DNA from: ZC4RG35 sp040878345
GTDB taxonomy: Bacteria; Actinomycetota; Acidimicrobiia; Spongiisociales; ZC4RG35
DNA: 64,000 nt
Reading direction: 5' to 3'
Assembly (NCBI GenBank): GCA_040878345.1
Contig: JBBDML010000018.1
Span: forward strand, 124,001-188,000
Within the stretch, counting starts at the first letter, position 1. Each line of letters starts with the position of its first letter. Positions 25,880 through 33,298 of the stretch are shown piece by piece. The notes beneath the pieces were generated by a model. It was not told the DNA's origin, searched no databases, and worked only from the letters and a program-made list of their open reading frames with translations. Made by a program: the position numbers and the translations under genes.

Positions 25880-26215
25880 CTAGGAGAGGTAGGAGTAGCT
25901 GGTGGCCTCTTCGAGGCTCCCGGGGGCGTCGGCACCGGCGATGACCTGCTCCACACCGGCGACGCGGTCCTTGAGGATCCGCTCGATGCCAGCCTTGAGG
26001 GTCATCATCGAAAGCGGACACCCGCCACAGGCGCCGACCATTTGCAGATTCACCGTCGAATCCTCCACCCCGAGCAGGACGATGTCACCACCGTCTGCCT
26101 GTATGGCAGGGCGGATGTAGTCGAGCGCGGCCTCGAGGGCCTCGATGTCGATGGGCCCGGCGGCGACGTTGGACGAAATGGCTACTGGCGTGGGATCTGG
26201 CATCTGCTCTCTCAT
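25880..26215 (-). CDS. NifU C-terminal-like Fe-S carrier
   Basis: 111 aa (109-110 if counted from nearby starts; ATG 26203 is an alternative). The NifU_C domain has IRPAIQADGGDIVLLGVEDSTVNLQMVGACGGCPLSMMTLKAGIERIL, with the CxxC that binds a [4Fe-4S] cluster for delivery to target enzymes. It could act downstream of the SUF machinery represented by SufB. The C-terminal 25 residues (GSLEEATSYSYLS) are variable. Confidence 0.9.
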   Translation of the reverse strand: MREQMPDPTPVAISSNVAAGPIDIEALEAALDYIRPAIQADGGDIVLLGVEDSTVNLQMVGACGGCPLSMMTLKAGIERILKDRVAGVEQVIAGADAPGSLEEATSYSYLS

Positions 26216-26258
26216 GAACCCGATGGCGGTGGTGCTAATTCCGAGTCTAGGAGGCCCC

Positions 26259-27509
26259 TCAAGCTCTCTCGATCGCCGCCCCCAGGGCGGAGAGTCGCTC
26301 GACGAAACTCTCGTAACCCCGGTCGATGTGGAGGGCATCGCCGATCTCGGTGACACCCTCCGCTCGCAAGCCGGCCAACACCAGGGCGGCCCCGGCCCGG
26401 ATGTCCGGTGCCAGGACTGGGCATCCTGAGAGCCTCTCCACCCCCCGAATCACCGCGTGCTGACCCTCGATGATGATGTCGGCCCCCATGCGGGCCAGTT
26501 CCCCCACATAGCGAAATCGAGCGTCGTAGAGGTTCTCGGTGATCACCGAGGTTCCCGAGGCCACACTCAGCAAGGCGACCATCTGAGGGTGCATGTCGGT
26601 GTGGAACCCCGGATAAGGCAGGGTGGCGAAGTCGATCGGCGCGGGACGCTCCGGTCCCTTGACCCTCAGCCAGCCGTCGCCCTGCTCCACCTCACACCCG
26701 GCGTCGGCCAGCTTGCGGAGCTCCATCCTCAGATGACGCGGCTGGCACCCGGTGACGGTGACGTCGCCGCCGGTGATGGCGGCGGCAACTCCATAGGTGC
26801 CGGCTTCGAGCCGGTCGGCCACCACCTGATGATCGACTGGGCTGAGCTCCTCAACCCCCTCGATGGTCACCAGGGAGGTCCCCCCACCGCCGATCCGAGC
26901 CCCCATCGCCACCAATTGGCTGATCAGGTCCTCGATCTCCGGCTCACGGGCGGCGTTGACGATGACAGTGGTCCCCTCCGCGAGTACCCCGGCGAACAGC
27001 AGGTTCTCGGTGGCCCCGACCGACGGGAACGGCAGCTCGACTTCGGTGCCCTTGAGCCGGCCATCGACCCGGGCAACCAGCTCGCCGTGGACCAGCTCGA
27101 TGCTGGCTCCCATCTGCTCCAACCCCTCGAGATGCCATTCGATGGGGCGCGCACCGAGGTCATCTCCCCCCGGCAGCGCCACCCTCGCCTCCCCGCACCG
27201 GGCGAGCAGCGGGCCCAGCACCACGATCGACGCCCGCATCTGCCTCACCAGCTCGATCGGGGTCTCCGGGTTGAGGGTCTCGGGCACCACCATCCACAAC
27301 TCATGATCGCCCTGCTCCACCTTGCAGCCGGTGTGGGCCAGGACCCGGGCCATAAGGTCGACGTCGAGGATCGAGGGGACGTTGCCCAGCCGATGGCGGC
27401 CCGCGGCGAGCAGGGCCGACACCATCTCCTTGAGCACGGCGTTCTTGGCGCCCCTGACCGTGACGGTCCCCGACAGGGCGCGGCCACCCTCGACGGAGAT
27501 AGTGGACAT
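26259..27509 (-). CDS. murA: UDP-N-acetylglucosamine 1-carboxyvinyltransferase, Asp-type
   Basis: 416 aa. Catalyses enolpyruvyl transfer from PEP to UDP-GlcNAc, the first committed step of peptidoglycan synthesis. Signature parts: GAKNAVLKEMVSALL, RQMRASIVVLGPLLARCGEARVALPGGDDLGARPI, FPSVGATENLL, PYPGFHTDMHPQM and DIRAGAALVLAGL. The catalytic loop position that holds Cys115 in E. coli is Asp116 here (PGGDDLG). An Asp at this position, as in mycobacteria, is known to give fosfomycin insensitivity. ATG 27509 was chosen to give the usual short N-terminus; ATG 27530 is possible. Confidence 0.95.
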   Translation of the reverse strand: MSTISVEGGRALSGTVTVRGAKNAVLKEMVSALLAAGRHRLGNVPSILDVDLMARVLAHTGCKVEQGDHELWMVVPETLNPETPIELVRQMRASIVVLGPLLARCGEARVALPGGDDLGARPIEWHLEGLEQMGASIELVHGELVARVDGRLKGTEVELPFPSVGATENLLFAGVLAEGTTVIVNAAREPEIEDLISQLVAMGARIGGGGTSLVTIEGVEELSPVDHQVVADRLEAGTYGVAAAITGGDVTVTGCQPRHLRMELRKLADAGCEVEQGDGWLRVKGPERPAPIDFATLPYPGFHTDMHPQMVALLSVASGTSVITENLYDARFRYVGELARMGADIIIEGQHAVIRGVERLSGCPVLAPDIRAGAALVLAGLRAEGVTEIGDALHIDRGYESFVERLSALGAAIERA

Positions 27510-27589
27510 CCCGGCGAATGTAGTTGTCATCCCGGAGAACGGACGGTGATCGGATGGCACACGGAGCGGTGGCTACCCTGCCCGCCGTC

Positions 27590-28030
27590 ATGAGAATCGC
27601 GGTTGGCTCCGACCATGCCGGCTACGAGATGAAGGAGGATCTCGCCTCCTGGCTGGCCGAGTCGGGTCACGCCGTCTATGACCTCGGTACCCATTCCACC
27701 GATCCTGTCGACTACCCCGACTATTCGACTGCGGTCGCCCAAGCCGTGCTCGACGGTAGGGCCGACCGAGGGGTGATCGTCTGTGGCTCGGGCGCCGGGG
27801 CGTCGATCGCAGCCAACAAGCTCAACGGGATCCGGGCTGCGGTGGCCCATGACGTCTACACCGCCCATCAGATGGTGGAGCACGATGACGTCAACATCAT
27901 CTGCCTCGGGTCTCGAGTGATTGGCCAGGCTCTCGCCGAAGACCTGGTCAAGACGTTCATCGAGGCCAGGTTCAGCCGTGACGACCGTCACGTTCGGCGA
28001 GTCGACAAGATCAGGGCGCTGGAGAGGTAG
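27590..28030 (+). CDS. rpiB: Ribose-5-phosphate isomerase B
   Basis: 146 aa from ATG 27590 (an in-frame ATG at 27554 adds 12 residues). Opens with the sugar-phosphate site MRIAVGSDHAGYEMKEDL; later VYDLGTHSTDPVDYPDYS, the catalytic-base segment VIVCGSGAGASIAANKLNGIRAA, the HD in VAHDVYTAHQMVEHDDVNIICLGSRVIG. Interconverts ribulose 5-phosphate and ribose 5-phosphate. Divergent from murA; overlaps convergent tlpA by 20 bases. Confidence 0.95.
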   Translation: MRIAVGSDHAGYEMKEDLASWLAESGHAVYDLGTHSTDPVDYPDYSTAVAQAVLDGRADRGVIVCGSGAGASIAANKLNGIRAAVAHDVYTAHQMVEHDDVNIICLGSRVIGQALAEDLVKTFIEARFSRDDRHVRRVDKIRALER

Positions 28031-28640
28031 ACAACCCGGCCTGAGCGATCTGCGCCAGGGTGTTGAGCCCGGCGATACCGATCTCACCCGCGAATCGGCC
28101 CAGGTTCCGGTTCTCGCCATCGAGGACCAGGTAGTACGGCGTCCCGCTGAGCCCGTAGGCCAGGGCGGCATCGCCGGCCTCATTGTCCATGATGGTCGGG
28201 AAGTCCCAGCCTTCGCCCTCCAGCCAGTCCTGGGGCGGGAATTCGACCCGCGACGGGGTGGTGAGGACGGTGACACCGTAGAGGTCGACGTCAGCCGGCA
28301 GGCCGCCGCTCGCCGCCCAGTCCAGGATCACCGGGACCTCTGCCTGGCAGTGAGGGCACCAATGGGCCAGCAGGACCACGATCTTGGACCGACCGTCCGG
28401 GGCGATCGACACCGGGGTCCCATTCCAGTCTGCCCCGCTCAGGGTGGGGGCCACCAGCCCGACCGTGGGGTCTCCGGCATTCGGGTTGTCGATGGTGGGG
28501 AGGGCGTTCCCCTCCACCGTCACCTCACCGAAGCCGACCGAGGAGTCGATGGGCTCCTCGCCGGCGATCGATGCCGCCAGCAGGACGACCAGGGCGAGGC
28601 CGAGAACGCCGGCTCCGATCCAGATCAGGTTCTTCTTCAT
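28011..28640 (-). CDS. Membrane-anchored TlpA-like thioredoxin
   Basis: 209 aa. An N-terminal membrane anchor (IWIGAGVLGLALVVLLAASIAG), a linker, and a redoxin domain with the active site LAHWCPHCQAEVP and the cis-Pro loop GLSGTPYYLVLD. It probably oxidises or reduces exported proteins at the outer face of the membrane. Its ATG overlaps the stop of the DsbB-like gene (ATGA), so the two are one unit: a membrane quinone-linked oxidase and its thioredoxin partner. Confidence 0.88.
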   Translation of the reverse strand: MKKNLIWIGAGVLGLALVVLLAASIAGEEPIDSSVGFGEVTVEGNALPTIDNPNAGDPTVGLVAPTLSGADWNGTPVSIAPDGRSKIVVLLAHWCPHCQAEVPVILDWAASGGLPADVDLYGVTVLTTPSRVEFPPQDWLEGEGWDFPTIMDNEAGDAALAYGLSGTPYYLVLDGENRNLGRFAGEIGIAGLNTLAQIAQAGLSTSPAP

Positions 28641-29167
28641 GTTCTGGTTGCTCTCACGTAGAAAAGGAGTAGGACGGCGATGAGGGTAAACCCGGCCCCG
28701 GCCATAAATGGGATGCTGACGAACCCGAGCACCTCAACGTACCTGGCGCTGCAGGGGTTGAGCGGGTCGCAGGAGCCTCCCTCCAAGCTGGGGAAGACCT
28801 GGATGGTGTAATGCCAGATCGAGATGAGAAGGCCGATCAGGGCCAGGGGGAGGGCGTAGAACCGGGCTGCCAGATCCTTTCTGACCGCCCCTACCAATAG
28901 GACCACCGACATCGGGTACATGGCGATCCTCTGGAACCAGCACAGGCGGCAGGGGACGTAGTGGATCACCTCGGAGTAGACGAGAGAGCCGCTCGTGGCG
29001 ACCAACGCCACCAACCAGGCCAACCACAGTGCCTGGTTCCCCCACCTCGAAGCCGCTTCGGGCCCACGCACCACCCGATAGACCACCAGCCCCAGCGCCA
29101 GGCCCAGAGCGAAGACGGTTAGCAGCGCCAGGAAGGTGTTGTAGAACCGGATGGCCTCGAGTGACAT
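28637..29167 (-). CDS. DsbB/BdbC-like disulfide oxidoreductase
   Basis: 176 aa, four membrane helices plus an extra N-terminal one. First redox pair in VPCRLCWFQRIAMYPM, second in SCDPLNPCSARY, as in DsbB/BdbC proteins that pass electrons from thioredoxin-like partners to quinone. The start at ATG 29167 has AAGGAAG four bases upstream. It sits directly beside the attL repeat of the integrated element, whose insertion left the gene and about 19 bases upstream intact; its promoter may now lie in element DNA. Confidence 0.88.
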   Translation of the reverse strand: MSLEAIRFYNTFLALLTVFALGLALGLVVYRVVRGPEAASRWGNQALWLAWLVALVATSGSLVYSEVIHYVPCRLCWFQRIAMYPMSVVLLVGAVRKDLAARFYALPLALIGLLISIWHYTIQVFPSLEGGSCDPLNPCSARYVEVLGFVSIPFMAGAGFTLIAVLLLFYVRATRT

Positions 29168-29185
29168 CAGCTTCCTTGTCTCAGG

Positions 29186-29237
29186 GTGGTCCCGACGGGA
29201 TTCGAACCCGCGTTTCCGGCTTGAAAGGCCAGCGTCC
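29186..29237. repeat. attL: truncated tRNA-Glu copy (52-bp direct repeat)
   Basis: Identical over 52 bases to 36919-36970. On the minus strand it holds the anticodon arm to 3' end of tRNA-Glu(UUC). To the right the sequence departs from tRNA at AGGGGCCGG, so there is no acceptor or D-arm 5' half and this copy is not a functional tRNA. Confidence 0.93.
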
Positions 29238-30069
29238 AGGGGCCGGTAGAGATTAACGACGATCAACGTCGATAGCCGAACAACATAGCTTGACCTGGGA
29301 GAATGAATCTGTCGTGCTTCGCAACATCTCGCGTCCGGTTGCGGCTGATTTCGTTCTCATGCGGCCCAGGAGCGGCCCAAAATCCATGAATCGGCTCCAG
29401 ACATGACCGGCGTCGAACGGGATGGGCGATGGAGCCCGAGCGATGGTTCGGGCATGTCCTCCTCCAAGTCCATACGGGCGCCCACGACTGCCAGGGGGTA
29501 GGACTCAGCCTTGCCACCTGCTGATCAGTTGGCGACCCTGGCCGTCGCAGCTTGCACGGGTGCTTGTCTGAGCATCGGAGGATCCTCTGTATCAAGACAT
29601 CCGTTTCGAATCGTGAAGCGCGCGCTTGGACGCCTGATCGAATCCAGGCATACAATCGGAAATGGGTCCTCGCCAATCGGCCGCTGTCTTGTAAGGGCGG
29701 ATGAAGGGATTTCTGCAGCCTGGTATTATCTGGCGAAACCACTCTCTACCTAGGCTGTTGTTGCGTAGCTCTGCGTCCTTTGCAACGGTTTGCGAAGTCT
29801 GGCGGACACCTGACGGACAGTGAGCGCTCGTGGAACAGTGATGGACATAGTGAACCTGTAACCAATCATCGCCTAGCCATTTGGCTGGTTCTCGTGTCCG
29901 TCCGACTAGGTTGTTTAATCGCGGCCCGGTTTTTCACGCCGCCTGCTCCATGAGAATCGGATTGAGTCTTCCCGTCAGATCGCGAAAACAATCTCCTAGA
30001 CCTCGCATCTTAGTTTGCGAGTGCCGCTAGCTTCCCAACCGGTAGCGACTACGGCGAGATGGGTAGCAA
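29238..30069. other. Left arm of the element, no supported gene
   Basis: Open frames at 29263-29742 (minus) and 29511-29753 (plus) have no recognisable composition, domain or ribosome site. Nothing convincing is seen except a short stretch near 29362-29385 (GGCCCAGGAGCGGCCCAAAA) that resembles the coding sequence of the integrase C-terminus at about 36838-36862, perhaps a remnant of an older integrase copy. The stretch may contain the promoter for the cassette that starts at 30070. Confidence 0.5.
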
Positions 30070-30768
30070 ATGACCACCGAGAATTGGTCCCCAATCAATC
30101 TTGCTGGTCGCACTTTCGGCTTCATGTGGGAGACGAGCCCGGGTACGCCTTGGGCGGCATCGAGCGCTTACTACATGTGGCAGAGCCTAGCGGTTCCCCT
30201 ACGATCAACGAGCGCGATAGGTGCCGTTGACTCGGCAGGGTCGATAATCGGAGCCGATCTGGAAGCCGAGTACCAGCTTGGCGCGGGCCGTCTTCTAGTC
30301 GGAGAATATGAGGTCCACGATCATGAGTCGGGGCGCCTACTCGAGGTTCGGACCTCCGCAGTCTGGGCCGATGATGAAGTGGGAATCTGGACAGATGTCG
30401 GGCTTCGGTCAGACGACTGGCTCTTGGAGTTCTTCGAGCACATTGCACCGATGAACGTATCAGGCTACGCGGTCGCGTCGGGAGCGAAAGCCACGAACTG
30501 GAGTGAACACGCGGGCCAGCTCCTGCTGACGATCGATGGCCTCGGACTCTTTGACCTGGATGCGGATGCGATATACGACCGTCCGCCTGATCCTGGCTTG
30601 TCCGTACGAGCCGGTGAGCTATTCCGGGATGACTCTCGGCCAGAACATCCTGCAGTTGTCCTGGTCAACGACGAGGTTTATGGCCGGCTGACCCATTTCG
30701 AGGTATCGGCGGACGATGCTCTCGCAGCCTTAGAACAGCTCGTCGCTCTAACGACAAGTGGCCGATAG
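30070..30768 (+). CDS. Unknown protein, first gene of the cysteine-rich cassette
   Basis: 232 aa, not recognised. No signal peptide, membrane helix or cysteine cluster. The N-terminus is rich in Trp and Tyr (NWSPINLAGRTFGFMWETSPGTPWAASSAYYMWQSL); the middle is beta-like and acidic (LLVGEYEVHDHESGRLLEVRTSAVW). Start ATG 30070 has GAGATGGG nearby. It is 32 bases upstream of the MauD-like gene on the same strand, so probably in one operon with it. Confidence 0.6.
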   Translation: MTTENWSPINLAGRTFGFMWETSPGTPWAASSAYYMWQSLAVPLRSTSAIGAVDSAGSIIGADLEAEYQLGAGRLLVGEYEVHDHESGRLLEVRTSAVWADDEVGIWTDVGLRSDDWLLEFFEHIAPMNVSGYAVASGAKATNWSEHAGQLLLTIDGLGLFDLDADAIYDRPPDPGLSVRAGELFRDDSRPEHPAVVLVNDEVYGRLTHFEVSADDALAALEQLVALTTSGR

Positions 30769-30800
30769 CAGATTGACTAGCAAAGGAGTCTCGTCTCAAC

Positions 30801-31331
30801 ATGTCGGTTGGACAAGGATTGGAAGTCCTGCAATGGCTCTTGATCGCTCTGCTAACACTCGCGCTGGCCGGAGTAGTCAGACTCATTCGACTCATCGATC
30901 AACGAGTAACCGAGGGGATCGGCGAACCACGTCGGCTTCAGGTCGGCGACCACGTGCAGCTACCGGACCACGTACAGAAGACCGTTGGGTCAACCGGTAA
31001 GCTAATTGTGCTCTTTGCTTCGGCTAGCTGCTCATCGTGCCGAAGAGCCTTTGAGCGGTTGCACCAGTCGGTACCTGCCGAAGTGGGCTTCGTCAGCTTG
31101 TGGCGGGACCGCGTCCCTGACTACGCATTCAATCCCACCTCTCTGGCCGAACAACTGGCGGTCTTCGATCAGCTGCGCGTCGGCGTGACTCCGTTCGCTC
31201 TGATGCTCGAGCACAATGTCGTTAGGGCGCGTGGTGGTATTGGATCCGGCGTCGCCTTAGAGAAGTTCGAATCGACCATAATTGCGATAGGTAACAGTCG
31301 CGGAGGCGACAGAGCGCCTATTACCCAGTAA
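30801..31331 (+). CDS. Membrane-anchored MauD-like thioredoxin
   Basis: 176 aa. N-terminal anchor (LQWLLIALLTLALAGVVRLIRLI, residues 10-32), then QVGDHVQLPDH and a redoxin domain with active site LFASASCSSCRRAFERL (Cys77, Cys80) and cis-Pro loop VGVTPFALML. The layout, membrane anchor plus a CxxC thioredoxin after a short beta strand, is that of MauD, the factor needed to form the disulfides of the methylamine dehydrogenase light chain. It lies directly upstream of an exported 12-Cys protein and a MauE-like gene, as in mau clusters. The Shine-Dalgarno sequence (AAAGGAG) is somewhat far, about 13 bases. Confidence 0.78.
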   Translation: MSVGQGLEVLQWLLIALLTLALAGVVRLIRLIDQRVTEGIGEPRRLQVGDHVQLPDHVQKTVGSTGKLIVLFASASCSSCRRAFERLHQSVPAEVGFVSLWRDRVPDYAFNPTSLAEQLAVFDQLRVGVTPFALMLEHNVVRARGGIGSGVALEKFESTIIAIGNSRGGDRAPITQ

Positions 31332-31342
31332 AGAGGTTCGAT

Positions 31343-31918
31343 GTGGTAATGACTCAACGCGCGAGGCGCTTCCAAGACCTTCCCCCGGTTGGCGGGAGTT
31401 CTTTGGAACCGCGACGAGTCCAAGAGGCCTACACTCGCCGAGAGGTCCTTCGGGGAGGTCTGGCTGTTTCCGCCATGGCTATCGGTTTGAGCTTTGTCGG
31501 TGGCATAACCACAAGACTCCCCGCGTTTGCAGGGATGCAGTGCTCGACAAGCGGGCTCACATTTAACCCCAGCTGCGTCCCTTCCAATATAGCAACCACT
31601 TGTGGTGACGGCTGTAACAGGGAACCCTCGGTATCGAACACGACCTTCTGCTACGGTACCTCATATGGCGCGAGACATAAGACCTGTGGAGAGTTAGTCT
31701 GGTTTACGCCTGATAAGTATCGAGACCATCAGATTCGCACGAACGAATGTGGCGGCTCGTACGACGGGTGGCGGTGGGCCGGCGTGGACAGTGGGACTTG
31801 CTGCGTCAACGGCTCCCCTCATTTCTATTGCAAAGACGGATATTACCGTCTGTATCAATACGGCAGCCCAACCACCTCCTGGCTGAAGTCCATTTGTGAA
31901 ACCTTCGGCTGCTTTTAG
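31343..31918 (+). CDS. Tat-exported 12-cysteine protein, MauA-like in layout
   Basis: 191 aa from GTG 31343 (AGAGG six bases upstream). It has a long 30-residue n-region, a twin-arginine motif TRREVLRGG (Arg32-Arg33), a hydrophobic segment and the cleavage-like site AFA-G after residue 63. The mature part is about 128 residues with 12 Cys at 67, 78, 87, 91, 103, 115, 136, 153, 154, 163, 185 and 190, including a CC pair. The methylamine dehydrogenase light chain precursor also has a long Tat leader, about 130 mature residues, 12 Cys with a CC pair, and Trp residues that make the TTQ cofactor. Trp here: 120, 143, 145, 180. Direct homology is not proven by eye. Confidence 0.72.
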   Translation: MVMTQRARRFQDLPPVGGSSLEPRRVQEAYTRREVLRGGLAVSAMAIGLSFVGGITTRLPAFAGMQCSTSGLTFNPSCVPSNIATTCGDGCNREPSVSNTTFCYGTSYGARHKTCGELVWFTPDKYRDHQIRTNECGGSYDGWRWAGVDSGTCCVNGSPHFYCKDGYYRLYQYGSPTTSWLKSICETFGCF

Positions 31919-31921
31919 GTC

Positions 31922-32495
31922 GTGTACGTCATCGTAGCAAGCCTAACGGTCGCCATAGCATTGCTCCTCGTTGCATCTGGGATCAATCACCTCGTATGGC
32001 GCGACCACTTGCTCAGAGCCCTCGAGGACCAAGCGCGCATCCCACCCACAATCCGCCGCGCCTTGGCCCGCCTCCTTGGACTCATCGAGTTAACCGTGGG
32101 GTTATCCCTAATCACTGCCCATTCAGGGTGGATACCCGCTGGTTTTTTTGCCCGCCTCATATGCGGCGTCGACTCTTCTATTCGGCGCATACACAGGTTA
32201 CCTTGTGCAACTTCACCGGTCACGCTACGATGGATCCTGTGGATGTGGCCTCGGTCGAGATCTATTTGGCCCGGCTATAACAGCAAGAGCACTGAGCCTG
32301 AGCACCTTAAGTTTGATGCTGCTGGCCATCGCAACTACAAGCAACGATGGTGTTCGCCTGGATGGCTCCGAAAGGAGCGCCGCGTGGGCCATAGGTGGAC
32401 TTATCTTTGGGCTGGCTGTTTTGATACCCGTCATTACCACTCAAGCAGGTGCATTGGAGAGAGCACTCGATAGCTCTCACGACTTGGAAAGTTAG
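31922..32495 (+). pseudogene. MauE/DoxX-like redox membrane protein, frameshifted at a T7 run
   Basis: Frame 1 from GTG 31922 gives YVIVASLTVAIALLLVASGINH and LLGLIELTVGLSLITAHSGWIPAGFF. At the T7 run ending about 32148 the reading continues sensibly only in another frame: LPASYAASTLLFGAYTGYLVQL, then DGSCGCGLGRDLFG and two further helices to 32495. Joined, this is a four-helix MauE-like protein with the conserved CGCxG-type motif. Six T instead of seven would restore it. It may be a true lesion, a phase-variable tract or a sequencing error. It begins 3 bases after the Tat protein gene. Confidence 0.72.
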
Positions 32496-32507
32496 AGGCG
32501 AACACAT

Positions 32508-33200
32508 ATGTCACTATTCTCTGTGACAGTGCTGCTAACGTTTGCGGCGTTGGGCGGTATAAGCGTTTCGGGAGCCGTCTGAAATCTGAACGCAGCAGCA
32601 GTGCTGACGCTTCCCGGGGGGAAGTATAGAAAACAAGGCGAGACGGCTCTTGGGTTGGGGGCCTTCATTCTTGGCGTAGCAACAGGGGGATTACTGACCG
32701 GCACTGTATTAGTCGCGATTGGCTCCCTTATGTGGTGGCTCCCCTCCACCCTTGGCATTGTAGCTTTCGTGATTGTGGCGATCTGGTTGGGAGCAATTGA
32801 AACCGGCACGATTAAGGCTCGACTGCCCCAATCACACAGGATGATCCAACCCACGCGGTTTCATCAATCGACTGGCTCCGGATTCTTCCTGTTCGGTCTC
32901 GAGCTCGGTCTTGGGTTTAGGACGTATATTCCACGTACCGGGCCGTACCTTCTGGCAAGTGCCACCGTGCTTCTCGTGTCGAGCTGGCAGGCACTTCTTC
33001 TTCTCGCCTTTGGCTGGGGATTAGGGCGAAGCATTCCGCTCATCATTCAGATTCTTGCAAACCCGTCTCGGCCCCCTGTGGGCGGCGACAGGGGCGTCAA
33101 TGTCCTCGGTGAACGCATGACAATGCAACTAGCGAGGTTTGCGAACATCGGCATGTTGCTCGTCAGTGTTCCATTCGCTGTTCAGCTGGCTGGGTCATAG
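32508..33200 (+). pseudogene. Multi-pass membrane protein interrupted by an in-frame TGA
   Basis: ATG 32508 with GAGG nine bases upstream starts MSLFSVTVLLTFAALGGISVSGAV, then TGA at 32580-32582. The same frame continues NLNAAAVLTLPGGKYRKQGETALGLGAFILGVATGGLL to 33200, with four or five more hydrophobic segments. Either the gene carries a nonsense mutation, or the downstream part is made from GTG 32601 (199 aa). No known family recognised. Position suggests a further membrane component of the cassette. Confidence 0.6.
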
Positions 33201-33261
33201 CCGACCACAATCCTCACGTGAGGCTGATGGATCTCACTTAGCGTCGAGAAGGACTCACGAT

Positions 33262-33279
33262 CCGGGCCACCGAGCCCGG
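33262..33279. terminator. Hairpin between convergent genes
   Basis: CCGGGC and GCCCGG form a 6-bp stem around the 6-base loop CACCGA, between the membrane protein gene and the Kelch-like gene that face each other. Suitable as a two-way terminator; no U tract. Confidence 0.45.
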
Positions 33280-33298
33280 CTATATCGGAGTTCCGGTG

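Noticed and set aside
28637..29167. DsbB/TlpA pair as part of the integrated element's redox cassette
   Set aside because: It lies outside attL, has host-like composition and faces away; the similarity of theme is probably coincidental.
29263..29742. 159-aa minus-strand frame in the left arm of the element
   Set aside because: No ribosome site, domain or coding-like composition; best treated as noncoding.
30070..33200. A functional methylamine dehydrogenase (mau) operon
   Set aside because: No large subunit (MauB), MauG or amicyanin gene is present and the Cys-rich protein does not clearly align with MauA; only the folding-factor logic is shared.
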